Positions 8,584 through 16,787 are shown, counted from the stretch's first letter. The stretch: 64,000 nucleotides of DNA from Ruminococcus bovis (GCF_005601135.1 NZ_CP039381.1:2043941-2107940); one strand, 5' to 3'. Numbers and translations: made by a program. The notes: generated by a model not told the origin, from the letters alone.

Positions 8584-9237
8584 TCACACCCATTCAAAAC
8601 AATCCTTACCCGCTCCAAGTTCAAAGTGGTATTTCACAAGACCTGTATCCACACCGGTAAAGATGCCGTTATCGCAGGAGATAGATACCTTATTTCCTTT
8701 ACCTTTGATGGTGAATGCCTGTTTTGCCAGTGCGGTAGGTGCCAAGAGTGCTGCTTCAATGCCGTTCTTAAACCACTGTGGTGCTTCTCCGTCGTATGAA
8801 CTGACCTGTTCTGCTGTCTTTGTCTTATGTGGAACACCTTGTGTCTGGCCATAACCAACAGCGATGATTCCTACAGGCTTTGCACCTTCGATTTTTTTCT
8901 GTGCTCCTTTTCGATTATAGGTACCGCCGACCCACCATGTATTCAGTCCCAGCGTCTGTGCGTAAAGCATCAGATCAGCTCCACAGTATCCACACAGTTC
9001 ATCTGCACCATCAGGCCCGGCCATGATAAAGAAATTGTTGACCCCCTTAGCGAGGATCAGTTTGATCACACCGGGAACAGCACTATCATCATTGGTCATC
9101 AATTTGATAGATAGTCCATACTGCTCATTATTCTCTCTTACCCGACGATTCAACTTTTCTACGATATCCTCCAGAATAGGTTCATCAGTGTACTTTCGAA
9201 CCATATGACGTTCTTTCATTGCCTGCTTCATATCCAT
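8584..9237 (-). CDS. Nitroreductase-family flavoprotein
   Basis: 217-residue FMN-binding nitroreductase-like protein (putative TM-nitroreductase group). The start MDMKQAMKERHMVRKYTDEPI follows GAGGAGGTAAATAAC. The HMVRKYTDEPI N-terminal motif and the central ADLMLYAQTLGLNTWWVGGTYN helix are typical. It would use NAD(P)H to reduce nitro or quinone compounds; the substrate is unknown. It is the most downstream of seven minus-strand single-gene units. Confidence 0.82.
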   Translation of the reverse strand: MDMKQAMKERHMVRKYTDEPILEDIVEKLNRRVRENNEQYGLSIKLMTNDDSAVPGVIKLILAKGVNNFFIMAGPDGADELCGYCGADLMLYAQTLGLNTWWVGGTYNRKGAQKKIEGAKPVGIIAVGYGQTQGVPHKTKTAEQVSSYDGEAPQWFKNGIEAALLAPTALAKQAFTIKGKGNKVSISCDNGIFTGVDTGLVKYHFELGAGKDCFEWV

Positions 9238-9330
9238 GTTATTTACCTCCTCGCACCTCGGTGCCTGTTTATAAGAGAAATGAATATTCCTACAAATCCC
9301 GATTTTTCTTTTGATTATTATATCATTTTC
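9238..9330 (-). promoter_or_regulatory. Cassette promoter/leader before nitroreductase
   Basis: On the minus strand an extended -10 (TGATATAAT, 9325-9317) follows the stop of the preceding gene, then AAAAATCGGGATTTG (relative of the cassette 5' element) and the ribosome site. No good -35 is visible because the region overlaps the upstream gene's end. Confidence 0.55.
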
Positions 9331-9763
9331 ATTCAATGATTTCCTCAAGAACCCGAACGGCAAGCGCTACCATATCTCTGCAGGTCGTGGTGAATAATTC
9401 GTGCTTTACAGCGTATTCTACTCCCTCCTGCGTGGTAATATCACAGCCGAGTATCTCATTGCAGATATATGTTCCGTTTAGTTCCTTAAAGCGATCCAGA
9501 AAACGGTTAGTCATCTGATTGGTTTTGTTTCGACTGTCGAGATCGTCCTTATCGGCTTGACCGTACATCATTCCGAGCACCATCAACGCTCCCGAACAAG
9601 CTCCGCACACCTCGCCTTTTCTCATTCCTGCGTTAAAGCAGGCGGCGATTTTCAACGCTTGTTCTTCCGTTAATCCGAGCTCGTCGGCATATGCGGCAAG
9701 AACAGACTGTGAGCAATGAAATTTATCTTTGAAATAGGATAACGCTTTTTCTTCGTGTGTCAT
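9329..9763 (-). CDS. C_GCAxxG_C_C family redox-type protein
   Basis: 144-residue member of the C_GCAxxG_C_C family, named for its conserved cysteines: FHCSQSVL, ACFNAGMRKGEVCGACSGALMVLG, YICNEILGCD and TTCRDMV. These proteins are common in anaerobes; function is unproven, and a redox or metal role is inferred from the cysteines. Its ribosome site (AGGAGAGG) lies inside the 3' element of the preceding acetyltransferase unit, so the two may be co-transcribed. Confidence 0.85.
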   Translation of the reverse strand: MTHEEKALSYFKDKFHCSQSVLAAYADELGLTEEQALKIAACFNAGMRKGEVCGACSGALMVLGMMYGQADKDDLDSRNKTNQMTNRFLDRFKELNGTYICNEILGCDITTQEGVEYAVKHELFTTTCRDMVALAVRVLEEIIE

Positions 9764-9786
9764 TTAAATCCTCTCCTTAGTATAGA

Positions 9787-10299
9787 TTAATGCTGTAAAT
9801 CAGAATTTTGAACAGGAAAAGTATACATTATTTCCCGAAGATCTTTTCCACCGATATTATCAGTCATGTATTCATTAGAACACCAAAAACCATTTTTTTC
9901 ATAGAACCTTCTTGCACTCCAATTATCCTCTAAAACCCACAGCAAAAGTTTCGTAAATCCAAGCAAGTTTAATTCTTCTATACATTTTCTCAAAAGATGA
10001 TTACCATAGCCTTTACCTATATAATCAGGCAGAAAATAGATTGAAACGATCTCTCCATATTCGCTGAACTTTTCCCATCTGGATTTGCAGAAACTTGCAG
10101 TTCCGATTATCATTTCATTCTCTATTAATACAAGTGTATGAAGTCCTGTTTTGGTAACGGTGTTTGCCCAGCGACCTTTGGGTATGCTGTTGAGATAATC
10201 TTGCGGAATAATGTCTCTATATGCGTATTTCCAACTGCATTCATATATATTGCTTATTTCAAGGAGATCATCCTTTTGTTGTAAATATCGTATTATCAT
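9787..10299 (-). CDS. GNAT-family N-acetyltransferase
   Basis: 170-residue GCN5-related acetyltransferase. The acetyl-CoA pyrophosphate loop region is visible as LPDYIGKGYGNHLLRKCIEEL, and the C-terminal motif as NWSARRFYEKNGFW. The substrate (amine, antibiotic or protein) cannot be predicted. The last codons (QNSDLQH) are encoded by the shared cassette 3' element AAATCAGAATTTTG, so this gene has acquired its C-terminus from the repeat module. Confidence 0.87.
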   Translation of the reverse strand: MIIRYLQQKDDLLEISNIYECSWKYAYRDIIPQDYLNSIPKGRWANTVTKTGLHTLVLIENEMIIGTASFCKSRWEKFSEYGEIVSIYFLPDYIGKGYGNHLLRKCIEELNLLGFTKLLLWVLEDNWSARRFYEKNGFWCSNEYMTDNIGGKDLREIMYTFPVQNSDLQH

Positions 10300-10312
10300 T
10301 TTCAGCCTACTT

Positions 10313-10572
10313 TCAAAATTCCGATTTATCTTTCTATCATTATATCATTTCAGCCTGATTTTGTCTATCCGTCAAACAAAAAAAGACCTTGATGAAAACG
10401 AATCCATCAAGGTCAAATTCATTAAAATATGCGATTGTTTATCTTACCTATATTATATGAGAAACAGGAGAAAATCGAAGTTTGCGATTCGTTCTTGGGC
10501 ATAAAAAATCAGGCAACCTCACATAAGGCTGCCTGCTATAGTATAGATTAATGCTGTAAATCAGAATTTGTG
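10313..10572 (-). repeat. Intergenic cassette module (promoter, T1 and T2 terminators, end element)
   Basis: On the minus strand, from the upstream gene onward: CAAATTCTGATTT end element (10570-10558); T2 hairpin (GCAGGCAGCC...GGTTGCCTG, ~10535-10510); an unassigned AT-rich ~70 bp; T1 hairpin (GACCTTGATG/CATCAAGGTC, 10414-10385) with a T7 tail; promoter TAGACA (10367-10362), 17 bp, TATAAT (10344-10339); then AAATCGGAATTTTG leading to the GNAT gene. Blocks of it recur at 11.1, 11.8 and 12.2 kb. Confidence 0.75.
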
Positions 10573-11058
10573 TTATCGCTTTTCCCGACTGGTAATTTCC
10601 TTTTTGTGCATCAGGTGAATACCGATGTGCCCGATTCCTAAAATGATACCGGCTGCAAAAAGAAAAGGATTTTTCCCATAAACCGCAATAAATAAGACTG
10701 ATAAAACAGGCAGGGTTGCGCCTGCCACAGGGATACCTAAATAACTGCTGTAAAAATCTTTCATCGTTTTTTCACTTCTGAAGTAGCGAATCCAGTATAG
10801 TTCATAAAGAATCATGCAACCAAACGAAGCAAAAAGCCAAAGAAGCCAAATTGAGAGTCCTTGCGGGTTAAAGTCGCTGAAAATCAAAATAAGACATGAA
10901 ACAGCTACTTCTCCTATTCGTTCTAAAATCAATAACACCTTGTTTTCACACTTTGCATATTCGTCATAGTCCTTAGGCTTGTTTTTTGTCCAGAAGAAAT
11001 TAGGTATAAACAGCATTAAAAGAAAAATCAAACCAATATAAGAAAAGCCAAAATGCAT
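10573..11058 (-). CDS. Multi-pass membrane protein, unknown function
   Basis: 161-residue hydrophobic protein with about four to five predicted spans (FSYIGLIFLLMLFIPNFFW; VAVSCLILIFSDF; IWLLWLFASFGCMILYELYWI; GATLPVLSVLFIAVYG; FAAGIILGIGHIGIHLM) and a basic tail. The start at 11058 (MHFGFSY) is preceded by GAGGTGAAGG; the GTG at 11067 is less likely. I do not recognise a characterised family. It has its own promoter module and terminator, like its neighbours. Confidence 0.72.
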   Translation of the reverse strand: MHFGFSYIGLIFLLMLFIPNFFWTKNKPKDYDEYAKCENKVLLILERIGEVAVSCLILIFSDFNPQGLSIWLLWLFASFGCMILYELYWIRYFRSEKTMKDFYSSYLGIPVAGATLPVLSVLFIAVYGKNPFLFAAGIILGIGHIGIHLMHKKEITSREKR

Positions 11059-11202
11059 AACCTTCACCTCAACAAATTCCGATTTATCTTTCTATCATTA
11101 TATCATTTCAGCCTGATTTTGTCTATCCGTCAAACAAAAAAGACCTTGATGAAAACGAATCCATCAAGGTCAAATTCATTAAATATGCGTCAGTACAAGT
11201 TG
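11059..11202 (-). repeat. Intergenic cassette module (promoter and T1 terminator)
   Basis: Near-identical copy of part of the 10.3-kb module: T1 hairpin GACCTTGATG/CATCAAGGTC (11142-11171) with T-run, promoter TAGACA (11125-11120), 17 bp, TATAAT (11102-11097), then AAATCGGAATTTG just before the ribosome site of the membrane gene. It serves as terminator for flavodoxin and promoter for the membrane gene. Confidence 0.78.
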
Positions 11203-11721
11203 CTAAATACATTCGAGAATTGGATCGATATATTTTTTATCAGTCCAATCACACTTGTTTTCTCCGGCATCCATTATTGCTTTCTCCCATATTTCATAAT
11301 CGGCAGGATCCTTTTTGCTTACTGCTTTTCTCAGCATTTTACACAGGGTCTTGTCCTTGAACGACATTGAATCCATATCCCATGCACCACGGCAATAAAA
11401 AATCGGAATATCAGATAGTTTATCCTTCATATTATGACTTCTGATCTGCTTATGAGCATCTTCGTCATATGGGGACGCACAGCAGAAAAACACGATTATC
11501 TTCTTATTGGATAATACATCGATATTCCTTTTCAAAAAAGAAAGACCGGCTATACCCATTGCATATATTCCACCGCCTAATACGATGATGTCATATTTTT
11601 CGACTTCTTTTATATTCGCTTTTTTCGTTTCGACACATTCAAATCCCGTAGCTTCCGATATCCAATCGGCGTATTTTTTTGTAGCACCGTATTTGGATTG
11701 ATAAAGAATAATACCTTTCAT
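11203..11721 (-). CDS. Flavodoxin-domain protein
   Basis: 172-residue flavodoxin-like (HemG/Flavodoxin_5 type) protein. The N-terminal phosphate-binding loop MKGIILYQSKYGATKKYADWI and the second loop IIVLGGGIYAMGIAGLSFL match FMN-binding flavodoxin folds. It would carry electrons or reduce a small molecule; the partner is unknown. It is an independent unit with its own promoter at 11761-11789. Confidence 0.83.
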   Translation of the reverse strand: MKGIILYQSKYGATKKYADWISEATGFECVETKKANIKEVEKYDIIVLGGGIYAMGIAGLSFLKRNIDVLSNKKIIVFFCCASPYDEDAHKQIRSHNMKDKLSDIPIFYCRGAWDMDSMSFKDKTLCKMLRKAVSKKDPADYEIWEKAIMDAGENKCDWTDKKYIDPILECI

Positions 11722-11870
11722 AATTCTGCGCTCCTATATTTTCCGATTTGTCTTTTTGAAATTATATCATTTCAGTCTGATTTTGTCTATACCCCAAATA
11801 AAACAAGCAACCTCATATAAGGCTGCCTGCTATAGTATAGATTAATGCTGTAAATCCCAGTTTGTCTTTC
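11722..11870 (-). repeat. Intergenic cassette module (promoter and T2 terminator)
   Basis: On the minus strand: degenerate end element CAAACTGGGATTTACAGC, the shared ATTAATCTATACTATA tract, T2 hairpin (CAGGCAGCC...GGTTGCTTG, ~11829-11804), promoter TAGACA (11789-11784), 17 bp, TATAAT (11766-11761), and AAATCGGAA before the flavodoxin start. Confidence 0.75.
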
Positions 11871-12185
11871 TTATCTGCCTTTTGCGAGTTTCTTTTCCGG
11901 AAGCTCTTTATACAAACCGTCCAGAAGTTCCAAAACAAGCGCCGTATCTTCAAATCTATCAAATACATGCATCAGCGTCTTTGAGCCTTCATACGGATAA
12001 CGCAGTTCGGAATCTGCAAGCAGCCTGTCCGACGTCGGCGTTCTTTTCAAAAACAGTTCATTATCGCAAACGTCACCTATCAGCTTACCGTTGAAGTATA
12101 CAAGATATCCGCCCATCATGGATTTTATGACAATATCACCGGCTGCTGAAAAAACCTCACGAATATATTCGTTAAATTCATTCAC
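11871..12185 (-). CDS. TfoX/Sxy N-terminal domain protein
   Basis: 104-residue protein equal to the TfoX N-terminal domain (VFSAAGDIVIKSMMGGYLVYFNGKLIGDVCDNELFLKRTPTSD). Stand-alone copies are widespread in Firmicutes, and their link to competence is not established outside Proteobacteria. The start is taken as GTG 12185 because GGAGG sits 8 bp before it; the frame is open to 12200 but that would place the ribosome site inside the gene. Confidence 0.82.
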   Translation of the reverse strand: MNEFNEYIREVFSAAGDIVIKSMMGGYLVYFNGKLIGDVCDNELFLKRTPTSDRLLADSELRYPYEGSKTLMHVFDRFEDTALVLELLDGLYKELPEKKLAKGR

Positions 12186-12326
12186 TGTGATTACCTCCAC
12201 AAATTCTGATTTATCTTTCTATCATTATATCATTTCAGCCTGATTTTGTCTATCCCCAAATAAAACAGGCGACCTCACATAAGGCTGCCTGCGATTGCAA
12301 TAATAGTAAATGCGATATATCAGAAT
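12186..12326 (-). repeat. Intergenic cassette module (promoter and T2 terminator)
   Basis: T2-type hairpin (CAGGCAGCC...GGTCGCCTG, ~12291-12266) with a T-rich tail, promoter TAGACA (12252-12247), 17 bp, TATAAT (12229-12224), and the 5' element AAATCAGAATTTG running into the TfoX ribosome site. A degenerate end element follows the CPBP gene at ~12317. Confidence 0.75.
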
Positions 12327-13001
12327 TTACAGCAATAATGACACCCAGACTGTAATAAGCGCATCATAAACGCCATGTGCAATTATGAGAGAAAGTGTTG
12401 AGCATCTTTTTATTTTTAACCGAAATAGACAAAACAAAGCTCCCATAAGTACTGTCATTATCATCTGCACAGCATCTCCTCTAAGAATGTGAAAAATGCC
12501 GAACAAAACTGATGATATAACAGCAGCAAACCAATCCTTCTGGATAATCTGCTTTGCCTTAGTATATATAAGGCCTCGGAAGACAAATTCCTCAACCGCT
12601 CCGACAGCAAGTATGCAATAAACAAATTCATATATGAATTGCCACAAGTATTCATATCTTTTCCCGCTATCCACATAATTGCCAAATCCAACTAAATGGG
12701 GTATCAGCGTAAGTATCAAAGACATTGCGATACCCAGACCTACACCGATAGCAAGCTGAATACCTATTTTATCCTTCTCAAATCCGTAATCAAGTAATCT
12801 GTCCTTAGAAACAAACATTATAATTATCGGAATAATAGCTATCAACCAATATGTGACAATCGCTGATACCATTCTCGCCGCAAGCGGCAGGTTCATTAAA
12901 ACATATTGATTGAATGCCGTGACACCAAACAGTCCTGCTATGGCTCCTGCAATAGCTATAATCAAACTAATCAGAGCGTTTCGCTTGTTTGCTTGTTCCA
13001 T
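12327..13001 (-). CDS. CPBP-family intramembrane metalloprotease
   Basis: 224-residue multi-pass membrane protein of the CAAX protease/bacteriocin-processing (CPBP) family. The three catalytic motifs are visible: EEFVFRGL (EExxxR), FGIFHI (FxxxH) and a later HGVYD. About seven to eight spans. Family members process peptides or confer self-immunity; the substrate here is unknown. It is the first gene of the minus-strand unit array, with its own promoter upstream. Confidence 0.87.
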   Translation of the reverse strand: MEQANKRNALISLIIAIAGAIAGLFGVTAFNQYVLMNLPLAARMVSAIVTYWLIAIIPIIIMFVSKDRLLDYGFEKDKIGIQLAIGVGLGIAMSLILTLIPHLVGFGNYVDSGKRYEYLWQFIYEFVYCILAVGAVEEFVFRGLIYTKAKQIIQKDWFAAVISSVLFGIFHILRGDAVQMIMTVLMGALFCLFRLKIKRCSTLSLIIAHGVYDALITVWVSLLL

Positions 13002-13049
13002 TAAAATATCTCCTAAGTGTTTAATTCTAAATTTCTCTCAATAACCTAT

Positions 13050-13117
13050 TAGACAAATTCCGATTTGAATTTGAAATAATCTATGGATATTATAGCATAT
13101 CATAGGTTGTTAGTAAA
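13050..13117 (-). promoter_or_regulatory. Promoter of CPBP unit with cassette 5' element
   Basis: Minus strand: TTTACT (13117-13112), 17 bp, TATAAT (13094-13089), followed by AAATCGGAATTTG (~13067-13055). The -10 context differs from the other modules but the 13-bp element is the same. The rest of 13118-13320 shows no gene or structure that I recognise. Confidence 0.65.
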
Positions 13118-13320
13118 GTCCTCCAAAAGCCTGATAAACAGTGGATTTATCGCAGTTTGCTTACCTTATGCGGACATATGATTTCACATTTTATTATATC
13201 GTTCCCGACGGCTCGTAAGGGCAAAGATGAGGGAAAGAAAAACTGATAATAAGCTATAACAAAATGTGGCAATCAAGGTGCTGTGATATATGTATGAATA
13301 TATTTTTGGAGGATTCTATA

Positions 13321-13683
13321 ATGAAACACAATTTTGAAATTAGCTATACACAACAGGGCGATTATCTTCTGCCCGACCTGAGATTACCCGAACAGCCGAA
13401 GGTTGAGATTGGAATATGGGGCAAACGGCATTTACGGTACATCAAGCAGCACCACAAAATCCGCTATACCGATCTGCTGACAAGCTGTAAGCTCACCGCA
13501 TATCTCGCCGACATCGATGAGCAGGCAGAGGAGATGTTCTTTCGGTTGGTAAAACAACTTGCCGAAAAGGAAGGTGCGACTGAGCAGTTCAAAGCAGAAA
13601 ATCAAATGCTGTGGGTACAGCGAATGAACAATATCCGAAATCGTGCAACGGAAATCGTTAATGCAGAGTTGATTTATGTATAA
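13321..13683 (+). CDS. tnpV: TnpV-like transposon protein, copy 2
   Basis: 120-residue second TnpV. The start (MKHNFEISYTQQGDY) follows TTGGAGGATTCTATA; the frame is open further upstream but without a ribosome site. From LPEQPKVEIGIWGKRHLRYIK to the end it is almost identical to copy 1. It stands alone, with no relaxase or integrase beside it, so it is probably the surviving end of a second, related mobile element. A perfect terminator follows. Confidence 0.83.
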   Translation: MKHNFEISYTQQGDYLLPDLRLPEQPKVEIGIWGKRHLRYIKQHHKIRYTDLLTSCKLTAYLADIDEQAEEMFFRLVKQLAEKEGATEQFKAENQMLWVQRMNNIRNRATEIVNAELIYV

Positions 13684-13686
13684 TAA

Positions 13687-13733
13687 AATCGAGCGAAGGT
13701 GAATTATTCATCTTCGCTCGATTATCTTTTTAT
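13687..13733. terminator. Bidirectional terminator
   Basis: AATCGAGCGAAG and CTTCGCTCGATT form a 12-bp perfect stem (13687-13698/13712-13723), followed by ATCTTTTTATT on the plus strand. It separates tnpV from the convergent ABC permease. Confidence 0.88.
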
Positions 13734-14866
13734 TCGCTCATAATTTGTTTTAACGATATTTTTTTCATTGACTGACCATAAGCAAACATAACGCCTTCAT
13801 ATACAACGATAAAAACAGCAAGCGTTATAAAGAACATCAGAAAATCAAACTCATATTCGGGAATACCCTCGACGCCCGAAAAAACAATATCAACCATAAT
13901 TCTCAATAATGCATACTGATACACAGAACCGATGATAAAGCCGATATACGCCGCCGGGCGGTAACCGTCGAGAACAGAACGCTTGCAATCAGCGCTATCA
14001 TAGCCGAATACACGCATCATAGCAATATTCTTTTGGTTGGAGCGAATGACAGTGGTCACGGCAATATACAGCGTGGTAAACGCCAAAACAACGCCGATAA
14101 TCAACATCATCAAGCCCATCATTTCACTTGACAAATCCTTCATACTTGCCGACATTTGTATCATAGCTGAGAAGCAGAACGAGGAAAAAGCGATGAAGAA
14201 CACCAATGTTTTGCGGCTTCTTAATACAGAGCTCCTCATTTCGGCAACAAAGGTCTTTTTATCTTTTGTGTTTTTGGTTTTCCCCTTTACCTTTACAATA
14301 CCCTTCAATAGATTGACGCAAGGCTGGCGAAGCTTTAACAGGCTGTTGCATACTGCAATCAAAGCAAAGACCAAAGTGGGAGCAATTACCAGCAGGACGA
14401 ATAATATCCAATGATAACCAATAGAAAGCTCCGGCAAATAACCGTCTTTATTTTGTAACTCATAAAACTGCGGCATTAACGCAAATGACAGCAAATAACC
14501 GACGAAACAGCCAAGAAATACACTCAAGCCGAAAACAGAAAAACCCTTTGCAATTTTGAAATCAGAATAACCGAGAGCCTTTAATATCCCGATTTCCTTT
14601 GAATGGCTGTCTATGTAATGCTTGATATAGAAAAACAGCATCACAACGGTAGTGATCGCCAAGCAGCCGCCGCTGACGGCGCAAACGACCTTTGAAGTCA
14701 TAATCTGTGCGTCGTAGAACATCTGCGCGTAGGGGTTGTCAATCAGACCTGCTATCGCAGTTAAATCCAAATAATAGTTTAAAAACATATTGCAGACGGT
14801 TACCGCACAGCAGGTCATAATGGAAATTCCGAACAACTTTACGCTGTCCTTGATACTGACAATCAT
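13730..14866 (-). CDS. FtsX/MacB-type ABC transporter permease
   Basis: 378-residue permease with hydrophobic segments at both ends and in the middle, in the FtsX-like pattern (HSKEIGILKALGYSDFKIAKGF is the conserved coupling segment; a second similar segment NQKNIAMMRVFGYDSADCKRS occurs in the C-terminal half). It follows its ATPase by 4 bp in one operon with a TetR regulator. Such systems typically expel peptides or antibiotics or act in envelope stress. The N-terminus is short compared with 800-residue relatives, so it may need a partner or be a compact form. Confidence 0.82.
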   Translation of the reverse strand: MIVSIKDSVKLFGISIMTCCAVTVCNMFLNYYLDLTAIAGLIDNPYAQMFYDAQIMTSKVVCAVSGGCLAITTVVMLFFYIKHYIDSHSKEIGILKALGYSDFKIAKGFSVFGLSVFLGCFVGYLLSFALMPQFYELQNKDGYLPELSIGYHWILFVLLVIAPTLVFALIAVCNSLLKLRQPCVNLLKGIVKVKGKTKNTKDKKTFVAEMRSSVLRSRKTLVFFIAFSSFCFSAMIQMSASMKDLSSEMMGLMMLIIGVVLAFTTLYIAVTTVIRSNQKNIAMMRVFGYDSADCKRSVLDGYRPAAYIGFIIGSVYQYALLRIMVDIVFSGVEGIPEYEFDFLMFFITLAVFIVVYEGVMFAYGQSMKKISLKQIMSE

Positions 14867-14870
14867 ACCG

Positions 14871-15563
14871 TCACCACCCGATCTCGTAAGCCGTCTTTTT
14901 ATCCGTGTTTTCGGTAACGCTGACGATTTTGCCGCTGTTCATCTTAATGATTCTGTCGGCGGTTTCGGCTATATTGCTGTTGTGCGTTACCATAATCATC
15001 GTAAAGCCCTGTTCCTCGTGCAGCCTGATGATATAGTCGAGTACCTGTCTGCCTGTTTCTTCGTCTAATGCTCCTGTCGGCTCGTCAAGAAAAAGTACCT
15101 TCGGATTCTTTGCGAGCGCTCTTGCTATCGCTACACGCTGTTGTTCGCCGCCGCTGAGTTCTGATGGGAATTTTCTGCGCTTATCAGATAAGCCGACCGC
15201 TTCGATATATTTCAGATAATCCTTGTTATTGTCGAGGTCAGCGCCCATCCTTACATTCTTTTCTACATTTAGATGTGGGAGCAAATAGTATTGCTGAAAG
15301 ATATAAGCCGTGTTCTCACGTCGGAATTTCGTCAGATCCTTTTCGCTCATATTGCCGAGTTCTTGGCTGTCATAAGCAACACAACCGCCGTCCGGAGTTT
15401 CCAAGCCCGAAATGACATTGAGAAAGGTTGATTTTCCCGAACCCGAAGCGCCGAGAATTACGATAAACTCACCATCATTAATGCGAACGGAAACACCATC
15501 CAGCGCTTTAAAGCGACTTTCGCCTTTTCCGTAATACTTTGTTAAATCATTTATCTCTATCAT
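14871..15563 (-). CDS. ABC transporter ATP-binding protein (LolD/MacB-like)
   Basis: 230-residue ABC ATPase with Walker A (GASGSGKST), Q-loop ([10 protein letters not shown]), signature ([15 protein letters not shown]), Walker B ([12 protein letters not shown]) and H-loop (VTHNSNIAE). This is the LolD/MacB/YxdL sequence style that pairs with FtsX-type permeases. The start ATG overlaps the TetR stop (TAATG), so translation is coupled. Confidence 0.93.
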   Translation of the reverse strand: MIEINDLTKYYGKGESRFKALDGVSVRINDGEFIVILGASGSGKSTFLNVISGLETPDGGCVAYDSQELGNMSEKDLTKFRRENTAYIFQQYYLLPHLNVEKNVRMGADLDNNKDYLKYIEAVGLSDKRRKFPSELSGGEQQRVAIARALAKNPKVLFLDEPTGALDEETGRQVLDYIIRLHEEQGFTMIMVTHNSNIAETADRIIKMNSGKIVSVTENTDKKTAYEIGW

Positions 15564-16138
15564 TATGATTTTCCTTTCAGTCTTTCTGTCAGCAATGCTT
15601 TGAAAACTTCCGTCAGCATTATGCCGATCTCATCTTCCGTAAAACGACACATAGATGTTGCGCAAAGGGTGGCAATGCCGTGAGAATATATCCACAGGTG
15701 TCTGTACAATATTACAGCGTCATCTGCCGATACAGGATATCCATCGGTAATTGATTTTAGAATATCGGTATAGTTGTCATCAATTTCGGGGAGTATTCTA
15801 TTTACGCCTATATTACCGGATGTTTTTCGCATAAACAAAAGTTGAAACAGCTTCGGCTCATCTATTGCAAACTGAATATATGACTGACCAACGCCCTTAA
15901 AGGCAGGGGTTTGCTGTAATCCTTGCTCAACATATTCGGAATATATCTCACGAGCTTTTGCTTCAATCCCGTTAAGCACCTCGCCCATATTATCAAAAAC
16001 GGTAAATATCGGTCTTGCCGAGCTGCCAAGATAATTGCCGATTTCTCTTGCAGTAACGGCAGAAATGTCACGCTCACGCAGAATTGCTAAGCCTGCGTCG
16101 ATAATGTCTTCTTTTGTAAATTTTGCTTTAGGGGGCAT
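15563..16138 (-). CDS. TetR-family transcriptional regulator
   Basis: 191-residue regulator. The N-terminal helix-turn-helix is KEDIIDAGLAILRERDISAVTAREIGNYLGSS, with a divergent C-terminal ligand domain containing a TetR_C-type segment (FAIDEPKLFQLLFM). First gene of the regulator-ATPase-permease operon, so it likely represses this exporter in response to a substrate. The promoter and AT-rich operator region lie directly upstream. Confidence 0.88.
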   Translation of the reverse strand: MPPKAKFTKEDIIDAGLAILRERDISAVTAREIGNYLGSSARPIFTVFDNMGEVLNGIEAKAREIYSEYVEQGLQQTPAFKGVGQSYIQFAIDEPKLFQLLFMRKTSGNIGVNRILPEIDDNYTDILKSITDGYPVSADDAVILYRHLWIYSHGIATLCATSMCRFTEDEIGIMLTEVFKALLTERLKGKS

Positions 16139-16181
16139 AATAAGCTCCTTTCTAAAACCAGCGTTTTAAATCATTTGTTTT

Positions 16182-16210
16182 ATTATAAAGTATAATAATC
16201 GTTTTGTCAA
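16182..16210 (-). promoter_or_regulatory. SigA promoter of TetR-ABC operon
   Basis: Minus strand TTGACA (16210-16205), 17-bp spacer, TATAAT (16187-16182). Downstream, AAAACGC and GCGTTTT-like half sites around 16155-16170 could be the TetR operator. Confidence 0.78.
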
Positions 16211-16722
16211 TAGCTGGATTTGTAACGCCCAAACTCGCAATGAAATGAAAATACCCTACTTACCAAGAATTACTCCCCGGAAAGCGAATAAACAGTGATT
16301 TTTGAAGCTGAAAAGCGTTACACTATTTCGATGGCAATAAAGATACGAATAATGAAAAAATCCTATTGAAAACAAAGCTAAAATGCGATATAATAACCGT
16401 ACAGAAAAGTTTATCCAACACAGCTAAATCCCTACTCTGTTATCAACGCTGATAACAAAATGATAACAAGAGGGGATATAGGCAGGAGAATATGGATATA
16501 TCAAATAATCAAAAGAACCACAGATAGTACAGATAATAACACCTACACGAAATTGTTTAAGTGCTATCGAGTGGGAATGATTCCATAAAGGCTTGAAAAG
16601 CCTTAGAATTATGGGACTTTTGTGCCTAGGTCTTGCTTCTTAGCAATAAAATAATAACATTTAAGATTCTTTAAGAATTAAGAGCTATCTAAACTTTGTT
16701 AGAGAAGTTAGATAGCTCTTTT
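16211..16722 (+). other. Gene-poor remnant with promoter and operator
   Basis: Contains a consensus promoter TTGAAA (16366-16371), 17 bp, TATAAT (16389-16394), then GTTATCA-ACGC-TGATAAC (16439-16456) with a third TGATAAC, and a ribosome-like GAGGGG/AGGAG before ATG 16492. That ATG reads only 11 codons before a stop, and neighbouring frames are short. The promoter seems to have lost its gene. A hairpin (AAGAGCTATCTAA... 16680-16720) precedes the IS66 left end. Confidence 0.6.
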
Positions 16723-16744
16723 GTAACCGTCAAATCATCCTAAA

Positions 16745-16776
16745 AAATCCCTGCGAGTTTGTTCTCGCAGGGATTT
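16745..16776 (-). terminator. IS66 internal terminator
   Basis: AAATCCCTGCGAG and CTCGCAGGGATTT pair perfectly; on the minus strand a T6 run follows. Ends the transposase transcript. Confidence 0.8.
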
Positions 16777-16787
16777 CCACATATGTA

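Noticed and set aside
8518-13117. Classical integron cassette array
   Set aside because: No integrase of IntI type, no GTTRRRY core sites at module ends, and one boundary (C_GCAxxG_C_C/nitroreductase) has almost no intergenic module. Kept as a cassette-like array only.
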